From the NCBI GenBank assembly GCA_016868455.1, contig VGGV01000003.1, forward strand, positions 1-64,000: a stretch of 64,000 bases of DNA. The letters run 5' to 3'. Below, one piece after another: positions 42,228 through 51,025 of this stretch (position 1 is its first letter; each line of letters opens with the position of its first letter). The notes under the pieces are model-generated. The model searched no databases. It was not told the origin of the DNA and worked only from the letters and a program-made list of their open reading frames with translations. The DNA comes from Bacteroidota bacterium. Lineage in GTDB: Bacteria > Bacteroidota > Bacteroidia > Chitinophagales > Chitinophagaceae. The position numbers and the translations under genes are program-made.

Positions 42228-43306
42228 TACATTCTTTTATATAGCTCTTTGATCGAATCTACAGTTACCTTCTCTCTCCAGTCGGGGCCGATAGCATGGT
42301 TCCACATATGGGGGAGGTTATAGGCCACTTCTGCCATGGCCGTTATTTGCTCATCGGTCCAGTTCTTACTCAATCCCTGCGGCAAACTGATTTGGTGCTT
42401 ATTCAACATCTTCCGGAATTCATTCAATCCTTCGCCATAAAAATCCTCCAGGTGCTGAAAGGCCAGACAGTTGGCATAACAATGCTTCTCACCCAAAATT
42501 TTTGATAACCCATAACTCAAAGCATGGCAAACTCCCACTTCTGAATAAGTAAGACTTAAACCGCCCATCAGCGAAGCCACCATCAGCTTATCATCGTTTT
42601 CCGGGTTTTGGCCGGCATTATCGCCAAGATACACATCCCTGCAAAGTTTCAACGCCTGCTCGGCATAAGCATGGCTGAATGTATTGTTCAAAGTACCTGT
42701 TTCGGATTCTATGCAATGAATATAGGTATCCATGCCGGTATAGAACCATTTATCTTCTGGCACAGTTGCTATCAATTCCGGATCAAGAATCACCTGGTTA
42801 AAAACCGTCCACTCACATTTCAGTCCCAATTTTTTTGTTGGCCCTGTAAGCACTGCCGTTGTAGAACACTCTGCACCCGTACCGGAAATGGTTGGCACAC
42901 CCAAATGATAAATGCCGGGCTTCTTAATCAGGTTCAGCCCCTGGTACAACGTGGAAGAACCCCCGTTGGTAAACATCAGCGATACGGCTTTGGCAATATC
43001 CAAAATGCTGCCGCCACCGATACCCACCACACCGGCCGGTAACCCGTTTGCCTTCATTACTTCATCCCGCAACGAATCTATTTGCCCCGTTGTAGGTTCA
43101 TAAGGGTCTACGTCAATGAACTTTATTATATCTTCCGGCTTTGCCGGAATTTTTTTTCCCAGTTCTTTTCCTTTGAAATAATGATCCACCACAAAAAGAA
43201 AAAACCTGTTGTTCTCATTTCTTTTTTCAGCCAGGATGCTTTCCATCATGCTGAAACTGCCGCGGCCGAAAACTACCTTTTCTATGTTCTTAAAATTCTT
43301 ATGCAT
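42227..43306 (-). CDS. kdnB: Kdo 8-oxidase KdnB-like iron-containing alcohol dehydrogenase
   Basis: In Shewanella, KdnB oxidises C8 of Kdo to an aldehyde before KdnA adds an amino group. This 359-residue protein has the iron-ADH layout: GIGGGSILDIAKAVSLM for NAD near residue 95, TISGTGAECSTTA near residue 140, and likely metal-binding histidines in MDTYIHCIES, VCHALSYGLS and HMWNHAIGPDW. ATG at 43306 (MHKNFKN) is chosen over a TTG 12 bases upstream. It overlaps kdnA by 8 bases and kdsA by 1. The gene name rests on the operon context and family resemblance. Confidence 0.85.
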   Translation of the reverse strand: MHKNFKNIEKVVFGRGSFSMMESILAEKRNENNRFFLFVVDHYFKGKELGKKIPAKPEDIIKFIDVDPYEPTTGQIDSLRDEVMKANGLPAGVVGIGGGSILDIAKAVSLMFTNGGSSTLYQGLNLIKKPGIYHLGVPTISGTGAECSTTAVLTGPTKKLGLKCEWTVFNQVILDPELIATVPEDKWFYTGMDTYIHCIESETGTLNNTFSHAYAEQALKLCRDVYLGDNAGQNPENDDKLMVASLMGGLSLTYSEVGVCHALSYGLSKILGEKHCYANCLAFQHLEDFYGEGLNEFRKMLNKHQISLPQGLSKNWTDEQITAMAEVAYNLPHMWNHAIGPDWREKVTVDSIKELYKRM

Positions 43307-44507
43307 GAACCGGGGCAAGGGCTTTTGTTACACAGTCTGTAATTTTCCCGGCCAGCTTACGAACATCATCTTCTGTCCAGGTGCAGCGGATGCCAAAGGA
43401 AATCAGGCGGCCAATCACTTCCTGCGATTTGGGTAAATGCAGGTTTTTATAATCCTGCGGAGCACCAAGAATTTCAATCGGCAGCTTAGAAGCCGTACGC
43501 ATTTCTTTGATATGATCCCACTGGTTGATGAAATGGTACATATTGGTGTACCAGTAATTAAAACCTCCCTCTCCGGCCTTATTCAGTTCAGCCACTGTTC
43601 TTCCGGCCGCTTCTGTATCCGGTAAAAATATATTCAGAAATGTGGCGGAGTCGCCATCCGGATCGGCAAGGGTGGCAAAAGAAATTCCCTGTACTTCTCC
43701 CAGCAATTGCATCAGCAATTTTTTGTTTGCATTATTTACTGTACGGATATGCGGCACTTTCCTGGTTTGCGCTCCACCCACAGCTGCATGCAGTTCACTA
43801 ATGCGGTAGTTGAAACCAAGAACAGGGTGTTGTTCCATTCCCCGGTTGTTGCCAATATGGTCATGACCGTGATCGGCATAGGAATCAGCCAGTTTATAGG
43901 CTGCTTCATCATTGGTCACCAGTACTCCTCCTTCGCCGGCTGTAGCGATTTTGAAGAAATCAAAAGAATAACAGCCTGTTTTGCCAAACAACCCGGTGGC
44001 CGTCCCTTTATACGAAGCAGCAAAAGCCTGTCCTGCATCTTCCACCAGAATAAGATAATGTTTTTTTATAACGGGCATGATGGCATCCATATCGGCCATA
44101 CCGCCGCACATATGCACAAGGCATACGGCTTTTGTTTTAGATGTTACGGCTTTTTCAATACCCGCAGCGCTCAGGCAAAGCGTTTCATCTATCTCGGCAA
44201 ATACAGGCAGGGCGCCGACGAATAATACAGCTTCAATAGTGGCGATATAGGTAAATGGCGGAACGATCACTTCATCGCCTGCACCAATACCCGCAGCAGC
44301 AAGCGCAGTAGCCACTGCAGTGGAACCGCTTGAAACAGCATGTGCATATCGGGCACCGGTTATCTTCTTTACTTCACTTTCAAAATCTCTTGCTTTCCAG
44401 ACACCTTTGCGGGGTTCATCATGATTATAGCGGAAAAGGATGCCCGTTTCAAGTACATCATTGATCTCCTTTCGTTCTTCAACGCCAAATAATTCAGTAC
44501 CCGGCAT
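43299..44507 (-). CDS. kdnA: 8-amino-Kdo transaminase KdnA-like (DegT/DnrJ/EryC1 family)
   Basis: The 402-residue PLP enzyme has AVSSGSTAVATALAAAGI near residue 60, VEDAGQAFAASYKG near residue 160 and the lysine of FDFFKIATAGEGGVLVTN near residue 188 that binds PLP. KdnA aminates the C8 aldehyde made by KdnB using glutamate, giving 8-amino-3,8-dideoxy-manno-octulosonate. It is the first gene of the operon, behind a TATCTTTG promoter element. Without kdnB, kdsA and kdsB beside it one could only say sugar aminotransferase, so the naming depends on context. Confidence 0.85.
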   Translation of the reverse strand: MPGTELFGVEERKEINDVLETGILFRYNHDEPRKGVWKARDFESEVKKITGARYAHAVSSGSTAVATALAAAGIGAGDEVIVPPFTYIATIEAVLFVGALPVFAEIDETLCLSAAGIEKAVTSKTKAVCLVHMCGGMADMDAIMPVIKKHYLILVEDAGQAFAASYKGTATGLFGKTGCYSFDFFKIATAGEGGVLVTNDEAAYKLADSYADHGHDHIGNNRGMEQHPVLGFNYRISELHAAVGGAQTRKVPHIRTVNNANKKLLMQLLGEVQGISFATLADPDGDSATFLNIFLPDTEAAGRTVAELNKAGEGGFNYWYTNMYHFINQWDHIKEMRTASKLPIEILGAPQDYKNLHLPKSQEVIGRLISFGIRCTWTEDDVRKLAGKITDCVTKALAPVHA

Positions 44508-44528
44508 ACAAATTAAATTTTAAGGGGG

Positions 44529-44536
44529 CAAAGATA
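44529..44536 (-). promoter_or_regulatory. Promoter -7 element TATCTTTG for the Kdo8N operon
   Basis: On the minus strand TATCTTTG lies 21 bases before the kdnA ATG. It is the likely promoter of the whole kdnA-kdnB-kdsA-tal/CBS-kdsC-kdsB-SDR run. Confidence 0.55.
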
Positions 44537-44635
44537 CAGCTTCGGGGATAAACAGCAGAAGCTGGATGGCAACAAAGAGTACAAAATAAGCTGGTCAATT
44601 CAGCCTGTCGAACATTAACGATTGGAGAGTTTAGT

Positions 44636-45289
44636 TTACCTCAAATCAATCTCCTCCACCCCCGGATACTTCTTCTTGTCAAAGATAAAAATATTATCGG
44701 ACAGGGCAGCATTTGTTTTCAGGCTGGTCACGGTATAGGTGTAGTGGTTGCCGGCATTCTCCAGCACCTTGGTGCTGTAAATGGTCTTGGCAGCCTTGTC
44801 CACCTGCACATACACTTTGTGGAAGGGTTTGTTTTTGTCAACCGGGGTCATTTCAATTTCCTGCAGGGTTTTATTACCCATTTTTTTCTCACCATTGAGC
44901 ATATACAAAAAATCCCGGTTGTAAAAATCTGTGAAAAGCTTTTGCGGAGTAATCATACCGCCGGAAGCATCCAGTTTGGAAATGGTTACTTCGTTGGCAG
45001 CCTTATCATAATTCCATACAGTGGTGCCGTTGCAGAAGATTTCCTGCCCGCTGAACACAATATAATACTTCGTTCCCTTCATTTTAATGGTACCTGTCTT
45101 GGAAGAAAGCACTTTGCCGGAAGCATTTTCAACTTTATAAGTAAAGGAGGCCTGCACCGTGGTAAAAGTTTTGAATTTGGCGCTTACACCATCGAGGATG
45201 GATTTGGCTGCCGGGTCATTCTTTGTTTGCGCTGCTGCAAATAATGCAATGGCGGAAAAAAGTATTGAGCAATATAAATTCTTCATCAT
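44636..45289 (-). CDS. LolA-like outer membrane lipoprotein carrier protein
   Basis: The 217-residue protein has a signal peptide (MKNLYCSILFSAIALFAAAQ) and a LolA-type beta-barrel domain: FKTFTTVQASFTYKVEN, KMKGTKYYIVFSGQEIFCNG and the YTYTVTSLKTNAALSDNIF closing segment. It would ferry lipoproteins across the periplasm. It stands alone with its own promoter element. Bacteroidota often have several LolA-like proteins, so the exact cargo is uncertain. Confidence 0.88.
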   Translation of the reverse strand: MMKNLYCSILFSAIALFAAAQTKNDPAAKSILDGVSAKFKTFTTVQASFTYKVENASGKVLSSKTGTIKMKGTKYYIVFSGQEIFCNGTTVWNYDKAANEVTISKLDASGGMITPQKLFTDFYNRDFLYMLNGEKKMGNKTLQEIEMTPVDKNKPFHKVYVQVDKAAKTIYSTKVLENAGNHYTYTVTSLKTNAALSDNIFIFDKKKYPGVEEIDLR

Positions 45290-45321
45290 CCTGGTTTGTG
45301 ATGGCAGCTTTAAAAGTCCCG

Positions 45322-45329
45322 CAAAGATA
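45322..45329 (-). promoter_or_regulatory. Promoter -7 element TATCTTTG for lolA
   Basis: TATCTTTG on the minus strand, 32 bases before the lolA ATG. Confidence 0.5.
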
Positions 45330-45441
45330 GAAGAATAAAGAAATCCCTCTTTGATTAAACTGTGCAGGGAATGAAAGACTTACAATCACTATATCGGGTT
45401 GCCAGCCCGCATTTTTCTTAACAAGCCTCTAACGGGATTCA

Positions 45442-47982
45442 TCAGCCAAGGGAGCTGAGGTGCTGCAGAAGGTCCATTTCTGTTTTAATGAGAACATCCC
45501 TGGCCTTACTTCCCTGATTGGGGCCAACAATACCGGCTGCTTCCAGTTGGTCCATCAGGCGGCCGGCCCGGTTGTAACCCAGTTTCATCCGCCGCTGCAG
45601 CAGCGAGGTGGAGCCTATCTGGTTTTGTACAATCAGCCGGGCTGCATCTTCAAAAAGTGAGTCCCTGTCGGCCAGGTCAAAATCCTTTCCCTCCAGTTCC
45701 TTTTCATCCACATACTCAGGCAGCATAAACGCCACCGGGTAGCCCTGCTGGCTGCCGATGAAATCAACTATCTGCTCCACTTCCGGAGTGTCAACAAAGG
45801 CACATTGCAGCCGGGTCAGTTCGCCGTTGTGGGAAATAAGCATATCCCCCTTTCCGATCAATTGCTCAGAATCGCCGGAATCCAGAATGGTTCTTGAGTC
45901 AATTTTAGATGATACTTTAAAGGCAATGCGTGACGGGAAGTTGGCCTTAATAGTACCGGTAATGATGTTAACAGACGGCCGTTGTGTGGCAATAATAAGG
46001 TGGATACCTACCGCACGGGCCAGCTGCGCCAGCCGGGCAATCGGCATTTCAATCTCCTTGCCAGCCGTCATAATAAGGTCGGCAAATTCATCAATCACCA
46101 GCACAATAAACGGCAGGTACTGGTGGCCCTTCTGCGGGTTTAGTTTCCGCCTGATGAATTTTTCATTATACTCTTTAATATTTCTGGCACCCGCTTCTTT
46201 CAGCAGATCGTAGCGGTTATCCATTTCAATACACAATGCATTGAGGGTGTACACCACTTTTTTGTTATCGGTGATGATGGCATCTTCTTCCCCGGGAAGT
46301 TTTGCCAAAAAATGTTTTTCGATATTCCGGTAAATGCTCAGTTCCACTTTCTTGGTGTCAATCAGCACAAGTTTCAGCTGCGAAGGATGTTTCTTGTAGA
46401 GCAGAGAAACAAGAATGGCATTCAGCCCGACTGATTTACCCTGGCCGGTGGCGCCGGCCATCAGCAGGTGCGGCATGGTGGTAAGGTCAACAATATAATT
46501 TTCATTGTCAATTTTCTTCCCGATGGCTATTGGCAGGCTGTAATTATTGTGCTGGAATTTTTCGGATGACAGCAGTGTTTTCATGCTTACCACCGTCTTT
46601 CTCACATTCGGCACTTCTATACCTATTGTTCCTTTACCGGGTATCGGTGCGATGATACGGATGCCCAGCGCTGCAAGACTCAATGCAATATCATCTTCTA
46701 AATTTTTTATTTTGGAAATTCTTACCCCCGGCGCCGGAACTATTTCATACAGCGTAACTGTTGGCCCCACCGTAGCGCTTATCTTCTGTATTTCGATGGC
46801 ATAATTGCGAAGTGTGGCGATAATCTGGTTTTTGTTATTCTCAAGTTCATTGGCATCTTGTATTATTTTTTCACTGCCGTGTGTTTCAAGTAATGAAAGC
46901 GTCGGGTATTTATAGTTGCTTAAGTCAAGCGTTGGTTCATAAGGCGGCAGGTTTTCGGGCAGCAGTTCGTCTTCCGCTTCTTCTGAGCCTGTTTTTATTT
47001 CCAGTTCCAGCGCCTTATCAGTTTTTGAAGCAGGTTTTTCTTTTACAGGAGGCGGAATGTCTGCCGGTTTTATTTCATCATGAATATGCATGATTTCGCT
47101 GACAATCTCATTTTCCACAGTAGGCTGATTTTCTTCAATTCTTTCAATTTGCTTTTCCAGTGGCTCATCTTTTTCAATCAGCTGAAATTCCTGTACCTTT
47201 TTTTCATCCGGAAAATTTATCACAATGCCATCGGCTGTGGTCATGCTGTTGCCGTCCTTTTGCCTGGTTTCGCCGTTGTGAACAGGCAATGCTTCTTCGT
47301 CTGCTGTACTTTCTTCCTCTGCAATTGCTTCTTTTTTCTGCGGCCAGTTAAAAGAAGGGTTGAACTGCCAGATGAAGTAGCCGGTTGCCAGCAACAGCAA
47401 TACCGCCGCTGTACCTATGGTTCCCAGCGCACCGGTGAGTTTCCCGCTGATCATATTGCCTACTGCCCCGCCAAAAGGAAACTCACTTGTACCGAAAAGA
47501 AAAGCCATGGACACTGACAATACGATCAAACCCAATGTAACATATTTTAAGTTTCTCCATATGGAGAATACCCTGCGGCGAAAAAGCAGGTTGATACCGA
47601 CCACAAAAAAGAAAGTGCATATAAGAAAAGAGGCTATGCCAAAACCATAATTGATGAAAAAATGGGATACCAGGGCGCCGAGCCTTCCCAGCAGGTTCCG
47701 GGCGGTTAAGGAATTATCAAACAAAGCAGATAAGCCCTGTCGTGCCACATTCTGGTCGTCCTTCCAGGTAAACAGGTAAGAAATAAAAGAGATAAACAGG
47801 AAAATAGCGATCAGAATGAAAATGGTGCCAACAATTTTCCAGGTACGTTCATCACGGGCCAGCTGCTTCCAGTCAACCTTTTCCTGCTTTTCCGCAGCGA
47901 AAGCTTTCGATCGGGACCCTGCAGCTGACGGGTTGGAAGGTTTTTTCGAAAGATTTTTTTTCTTTTTCAGCCTGGTAGCCAT
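45442..47982 (-). CDS. ftsK: DNA translocase FtsK/SpoIIIE
   Basis: FtsK couples chromosome segregation to division. The 846-residue protein has a basic N-terminus, four membrane segments in the first ~210 residues, a Pro/Glu-rich linker to about residue 350, the RecA-like motor with Walker A GATGQGKSVGLN and the Walker-B-like FIVLVIDEFADLIM, and a C-terminal winged-helix gamma domain (TSLLQRRMKLGYNRAGRLMDQLE) that reads chromosome polarity sequences. The linker is short compared with E. coli FtsK. A TATCTTTG promoter lies just before its ATG. Confidence 0.97.
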   Translation of the reverse strand: MATRLKKKKNLSKKPSNPSAAGSRSKAFAAEKQEKVDWKQLARDERTWKIVGTIFILIAIFLFISFISYLFTWKDDQNVARQGLSALFDNSLTARNLLGRLGALVSHFFINYGFGIASFLICTFFFVVGINLLFRRRVFSIWRNLKYVTLGLIVLSVSMAFLFGTSEFPFGGAVGNMISGKLTGALGTIGTAAVLLLLATGYFIWQFNPSFNWPQKKEAIAEEESTADEEALPVHNGETRQKDGNSMTTADGIVINFPDEKKVQEFQLIEKDEPLEKQIERIEENQPTVENEIVSEIMHIHDEIKPADIPPPVKEKPASKTDKALELEIKTGSEEAEDELLPENLPPYEPTLDLSNYKYPTLSLLETHGSEKIIQDANELENNKNQIIATLRNYAIEIQKISATVGPTVTLYEIVPAPGVRISKIKNLEDDIALSLAALGIRIIAPIPGKGTIGIEVPNVRKTVVSMKTLLSSEKFQHNNYSLPIAIGKKIDNENYIVDLTTMPHLLMAGATGQGKSVGLNAILVSLLYKKHPSQLKLVLIDTKKVELSIYRNIEKHFLAKLPGEEDAIITDNKKVVYTLNALCIEMDNRYDLLKEAGARNIKEYNEKFIRRKLNPQKGHQYLPFIVLVIDEFADLIMTAGKEIEMPIARLAQLARAVGIHLIIATQRPSVNIITGTIKANFPSRIAFKVSSKIDSRTILDSGDSEQLIGKGDMLISHNGELTRLQCAFVDTPEVEQIVDFIGSQQGYPVAFMLPEYVDEKELEGKDFDLADRDSLFEDAARLIVQNQIGSTSLLQRRMKLGYNRAGRLMDQLEAAGIVGPNQGSKARDVLIKTEMDLLQHLSSLG

Positions 47983-47987
47983 GGCAG

Positions 47988-47995
47988 CAAAGATA
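47988..47995 (-). promoter_or_regulatory. Promoter -7 element TATCTTTG for ftsK
   Basis: The element ends 5 bases before the ftsK ATG at 47982, implying a very short leader. Confidence 0.5.
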
Positions 47996-48064
47996 AACAG
48001 TTTGACCTGAAAAGATTACCTGAAAGTGGTAGTCGCCGGGCTATAAAAACCAAAACTGAATGAT

Positions 48065-48072
48065 TACATTTG
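48065..48072 (+). promoter_or_regulatory. Promoter -7 element TACATTTG for the sensor kinase
   Basis: TACATTTG lies 19 bases before the ATG of the histidine kinase gene and matches TAnnTTTG. Confidence 0.45.
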
Positions 48073-48091
48073 ACAGATTAGCTGTACAAGC

Positions 48092-49996
48092 ATGAAAAGA
48101 ACTGTTCAGTTTTTTTGGGCCGGAGTACTCGCTATTTTTGGGGCTACTCTTCAAATTTCTGCTCAACAAAATAATAACAGGATTCCGGTTGATATCAGTA
48201 GTATTTCCCTTTCAAAGGAAATCAGGCCTTTTATCAGCACCGTTTACATTAACAAACAGCAGGATCCCATTACCGTTTATGCATCTCTTCAGTTTACAGA
48301 AGGAACAATCCATAAAGGCACTGTACCTGATAACCATGTGCCGAAAAAAGCGCTGGTACGATTTGTTGTATTCAACAGTTCCGATACGGCTATGTCGGTT
48401 TATTTCTTTCCCGGGTTCTATTTCACTGATATCCGTCTTTACAGCGAACAACAGAACCGGCTTCGGCACTTGCCCGATATACAGCCGGAGAATAAAGAAA
48501 AAGCAGGTTACCGGCTTTTAAAGGTTCCTGCCGGAGACTCACTGACGGTGGTTGCCGAGCTGCGATTTTTGAAAACCTATATAAATAAAATAAGACCCCG
48601 GCTGGTAAAACCTGAACACCTGGATATTTTTATAGCAAGCCTGCATGCTATCAGTTATCAAAGCGACCTGGTTACCTACGTTTTTTGCGGTCTTCTTCTG
48701 ATGATGATCCTTTATTCTCTTTCCGTATTCTTCCAGGGGGCCAATCCTGAATTCCTGTTCTATTCCGGTTATGCATTTTTCATTGGCGGTATGTTGTTTA
48801 CAAAAGCTCTGTTTAATTATCATACAGAACCGGTTAATTTTTTCCTCGAGGAATACCTTGATTTTATGATGCAGTGCCTCGGGATTATTTTTTATATGGT
48901 CTTTATGCAGAAATTCCTTGGTACCAGGTTATGGCATAAATTCCTGCATTGGCTTTACAACACAGGCATACTGCTGCTGGGGTTCACCCTGCTTACTTTT
49001 ACCTTTCTTCATTATGCAACAGACAACTATCCCCTGGAAAACCTGGTCGAAAACGGTACAAAGGTTTTACTGCTGCTGATGATCATTATTTTTCTTTTTT
49101 ACAGTCTGCAACACTGGAAGGATAAATTGTTCCGCTACCTGTTCTGGGGCAATCTTGTTTATTTGCTTTTCTCCCTGGTTTCACTAGGACTTATAGTAGC
49201 CCCGGGATTGTTCCCGGTATCAGGCCTGGCGGCCAATTCCCTTATTTATTATGAAGCCGGTTTGTTCTTTGAACTTGTTCTTTTCCTGGCAGGTTTAAAT
49301 TACAAAAACAGGCGGTGCCTTATTGAGGAAACCCGTGAAAGAGAGACACTGAAAGCGCAAAACATGCTGAAAGAATATGAAAAAGGAATTGCAGTGTATA
49401 AAGCCCAGCAGGAAGAAAGACAGCGCATTTCAGCAGACATGCATGACGAACTGGGCTCGGGCATGACTGCCATCCGGCTAATGAGTGAAATTGCCCGGAA
49501 CAAGATGAAGGAAAACACACCGGCCGAGATCGAAAAAATATCCAAATCAGCCGACGAGGTGCTGAACAAGATGAATGTCATCATCTGGAGTATGAACAGC
49601 AGTAATGACACTCTGGACAATCTCATTTCCTATATCCGGGCCTGGTCACTCGAATACTTTGAAAACACTCCTGTACTGTGCAAAGTCAGCACTCCGTCTG
49701 AAATTCCTGAAAAGGAAATTACCGGTGACAAACGCAGGAATATTTTTTTATGTGTAAAGGAAACCCTCAATAATGTGCTGAAGCACTCCGGCGCCTCAGA
49801 GATCTATCTGGATATAAGTATCAGCCACCAGCTTATTATCCGCATTGCAGACAACGGAAAGGGAATTAATATGGAAAACCTGCGGCGGTTTGGCAATGGT
49901 CTGAAGAATATAAACCGCAGAATGGAAAGTATTGGCGGCCGTTTTACTATTGAAAATAATCATGGCGCTGTAACCCTGCTCACCCTGCCCTTATGA
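48092..49996 (+). CDS. Sensor histidine kinase, 7TM-DISM type with NarL-class (HisKA_3) core
   Basis: The 634-residue protein has a signal peptide, a periplasmic beta-rich domain (about 30-190), seven hydrophobic segments (about 195-400) of the 7TM-DISM type, a coiled coil (about 410-445), then the HisKA_3 phospho-acceptor box ISADMHDELGSGMTAIRL and an ATPase domain with NVLKHSGASEIYLDIS, IADNGKGI and FGNGLKNINRRMESIGG. Such kinases normally phosphorylate LuxR/NarL-type regulators encoded next door. Here the next gene (DUF423) runs the other way and no regulator is adjacent. It overlaps that gene's 3' end by 6 bases. Confidence 0.9.
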   Translation: MKRTVQFFWAGVLAIFGATLQISAQQNNNRIPVDISSISLSKEIRPFISTVYINKQQDPITVYASLQFTEGTIHKGTVPDNHVPKKALVRFVVFNSSDTAMSVYFFPGFYFTDIRLYSEQQNRLRHLPDIQPENKEKAGYRLLKVPAGDSLTVVAELRFLKTYINKIRPRLVKPEHLDIFIASLHAISYQSDLVTYVFCGLLLMMILYSLSVFFQGANPEFLFYSGYAFFIGGMLFTKALFNYHTEPVNFFLEEYLDFMMQCLGIIFYMVFMQKFLGTRLWHKFLHWLYNTGILLLGFTLLTFTFLHYATDNYPLENLVENGTKVLLLLMIIIFLFYSLQHWKDKLFRYLFWGNLVYLLFSLVSLGLIVAPGLFPVSGLAANSLIYYEAGLFFELVLFLAGLNYKNRRCLIEETRERETLKAQNMLKEYEKGIAVYKAQQEERQRISADMHDELGSGMTAIRLMSEIARNKMKENTPAEIEKISKSADEVLNKMNVIIWSMNSSNDTLDNLISYIRAWSLEYFENTPVLCKVSTPSEIPEKEITGDKRRNIFLCVKETLNNVLKHSGASEIYLDISISHQLIIRIADNGKGINMENLRRFGNGLKNINRRMESIGGRFTIENNHGAVTLLTLPL

Positions 49997-50392
49997 GGCC
50001 TTTTTCTTCAGCAGCGCTATTACCAATATCAGCCAGCCAAGTATAAAAAATAGCCCGCCAACAGGTGTTACAGGCCCTGCTATTTTTACAACGGGGCTTT
50101 CCTGTATTTTTAAAAAACCAAGCAGGTACAGAGAACCCGAGAACAGGAATATCCCTGTTATAAAACAGATTGCCGCCCATCGGAGCAGTCTTGGCGAAAA
50201 CGCACCGCTGTACAACACCCCGGTCAACATCAAAGCAAATGAATGCCAAAGCTGGTACTGAACTGCTGTCTGAAAACCCTGTACTATTTTTTCTTCGCTG
50301 GTAATCTTCTGTAACCCATGAGCACCAAATGCACCCAGGATGACGGCAATACCGCTCAGCAATGCGCCGGTAACAAGAAAATTTCTATGCAT
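49991..50392 (-). CDS. DUF423 family membrane protein
   Basis: The 133-residue protein has four membrane segments and the DUF423 signature AFGAHGLQKI near residue 22, with FQTAVQYQLWHSFALM near residue 40. Function is unknown; the family is widespread in bacteria and is related to TMEM256. The only ATG start is 50392; the longer frame begins with TTG. It overlaps aroK by 8 bases and is probably translated with it. Confidence 0.9.
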   Translation of the reverse strand: MHRNFLVTGALLSGIAVILGAFGAHGLQKITSEEKIVQGFQTAVQYQLWHSFALMLTGVLYSGAFSPRLLRWAAICFITGIFLFSGSLYLLGFLKIQESPVVKIAGPVTPVGGLFFILGWLILVIALLKKKAS

Positions 50393-50891
50393 GGAATATC
50401 TTTTCAATAAGGCTGTCTAAATGAACAGGTTCCTCGTCAACCGTAATGGCAGCCTGTTCGTAATAAATTTTACGGTCGGCGAATTTGCGGGAGATAAAAC
50501 TTCTGAGCTGGTCATCAGAAAGATCTTTAATAAGCGGCCGGCCTGGTTTCTCCTTCACCAGCCTTTCAAATAAAATATCTGCAGGAGTATTGATCCATAC
50601 CGTGGTGCCGGACTGGTTCATGTATTCAATATTGTTAAAGAAACAGGGCGATCCGCCCCCGCAGGCCATTACAAAACTGTCATGGCTTTCTGTTATCATA
50701 TACAATACCTCTTTCTCCAGCAGCCTGAAATGCTCTTCTCCGTCTGCAGCAAAAATTTCAGGAATGGGTTTGCCTGCATGTGCACTTACCTGTTCATCCA
50801 GGTCAAAAAAAGGAATACCCAGTTTCTGGCTCAGCAAACGGCCCCAGTGTGTTTTACCGGAGCCCATAAACCCGATGAGGAAAATTTTCAT
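50385..50891 (-). CDS. aroK: Shikimate kinase
   Basis: AroK phosphorylates shikimate with ATP in the aromatic amino acid pathway. The 168-residue protein has the P-loop IGFMGSGKTHWGR near residue 6, FFDLDEQVSAH near residue 29, and VMACGGGSPCFF near residue 75, all family features, plus the RPLIKDL lid region near residue 115. ATG 50891 is used because the longer frame extends into a repeat region. It overlaps the DUF423 gene by 8 bases. Confidence 0.95.
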   Translation of the reverse strand: MKIFLIGFMGSGKTHWGRLLSQKLGIPFFDLDEQVSAHAGKPIPEIFAADGEEHFRLLEKEVLYMITESHDSFVMACGGGSPCFFNNIEYMNQSGTTVWINTPADILFERLVKEKPGRPLIKDLSDDQLRSFISRKFADRKIYYEQAAITVDEEPVHLDSLIEKIFHA

Positions 50892-50907
50892 AGAAGCCCA
50901 TCCCAAT

Positions 50908-50922
50908 CTCCCCTGAAGGGAG
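50908..50922. repeat. Short palindrome CTCCC-CTGAA-GGGAG
   Basis: A 5-bp stem with CTGAA loop, followed by GGCTTTG, upstream of the aroK start. I recall similar sequences as common intergenic repeats in Bacteroidota. Confidence 0.5.
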
Positions 50923-50980
50923 GCTTTGTAAAGTTGTTAATAAAAGAATTTTTCTTCATTGAAAAGGCATCGTAAGCCCT

Positions 50981-51009
50981 CCCGCCGGTAAAGTTAGCCT
51001 GCCGGCGGG
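50981..51009. repeat. GC-rich hairpin CCCGCCGG/CCGGCGGG
   Basis: An 8-bp stem with a 13-base loop between aroK and the acyl-CoA dehydrogenase gene. The right arm contains GCCTGCCGGCGGGC, related to the 16-base palindrome inside yggS at 58144-58159. Confidence 0.65.
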
Positions 51010-51025
51010 CTGGCAGGGGTTGGCT

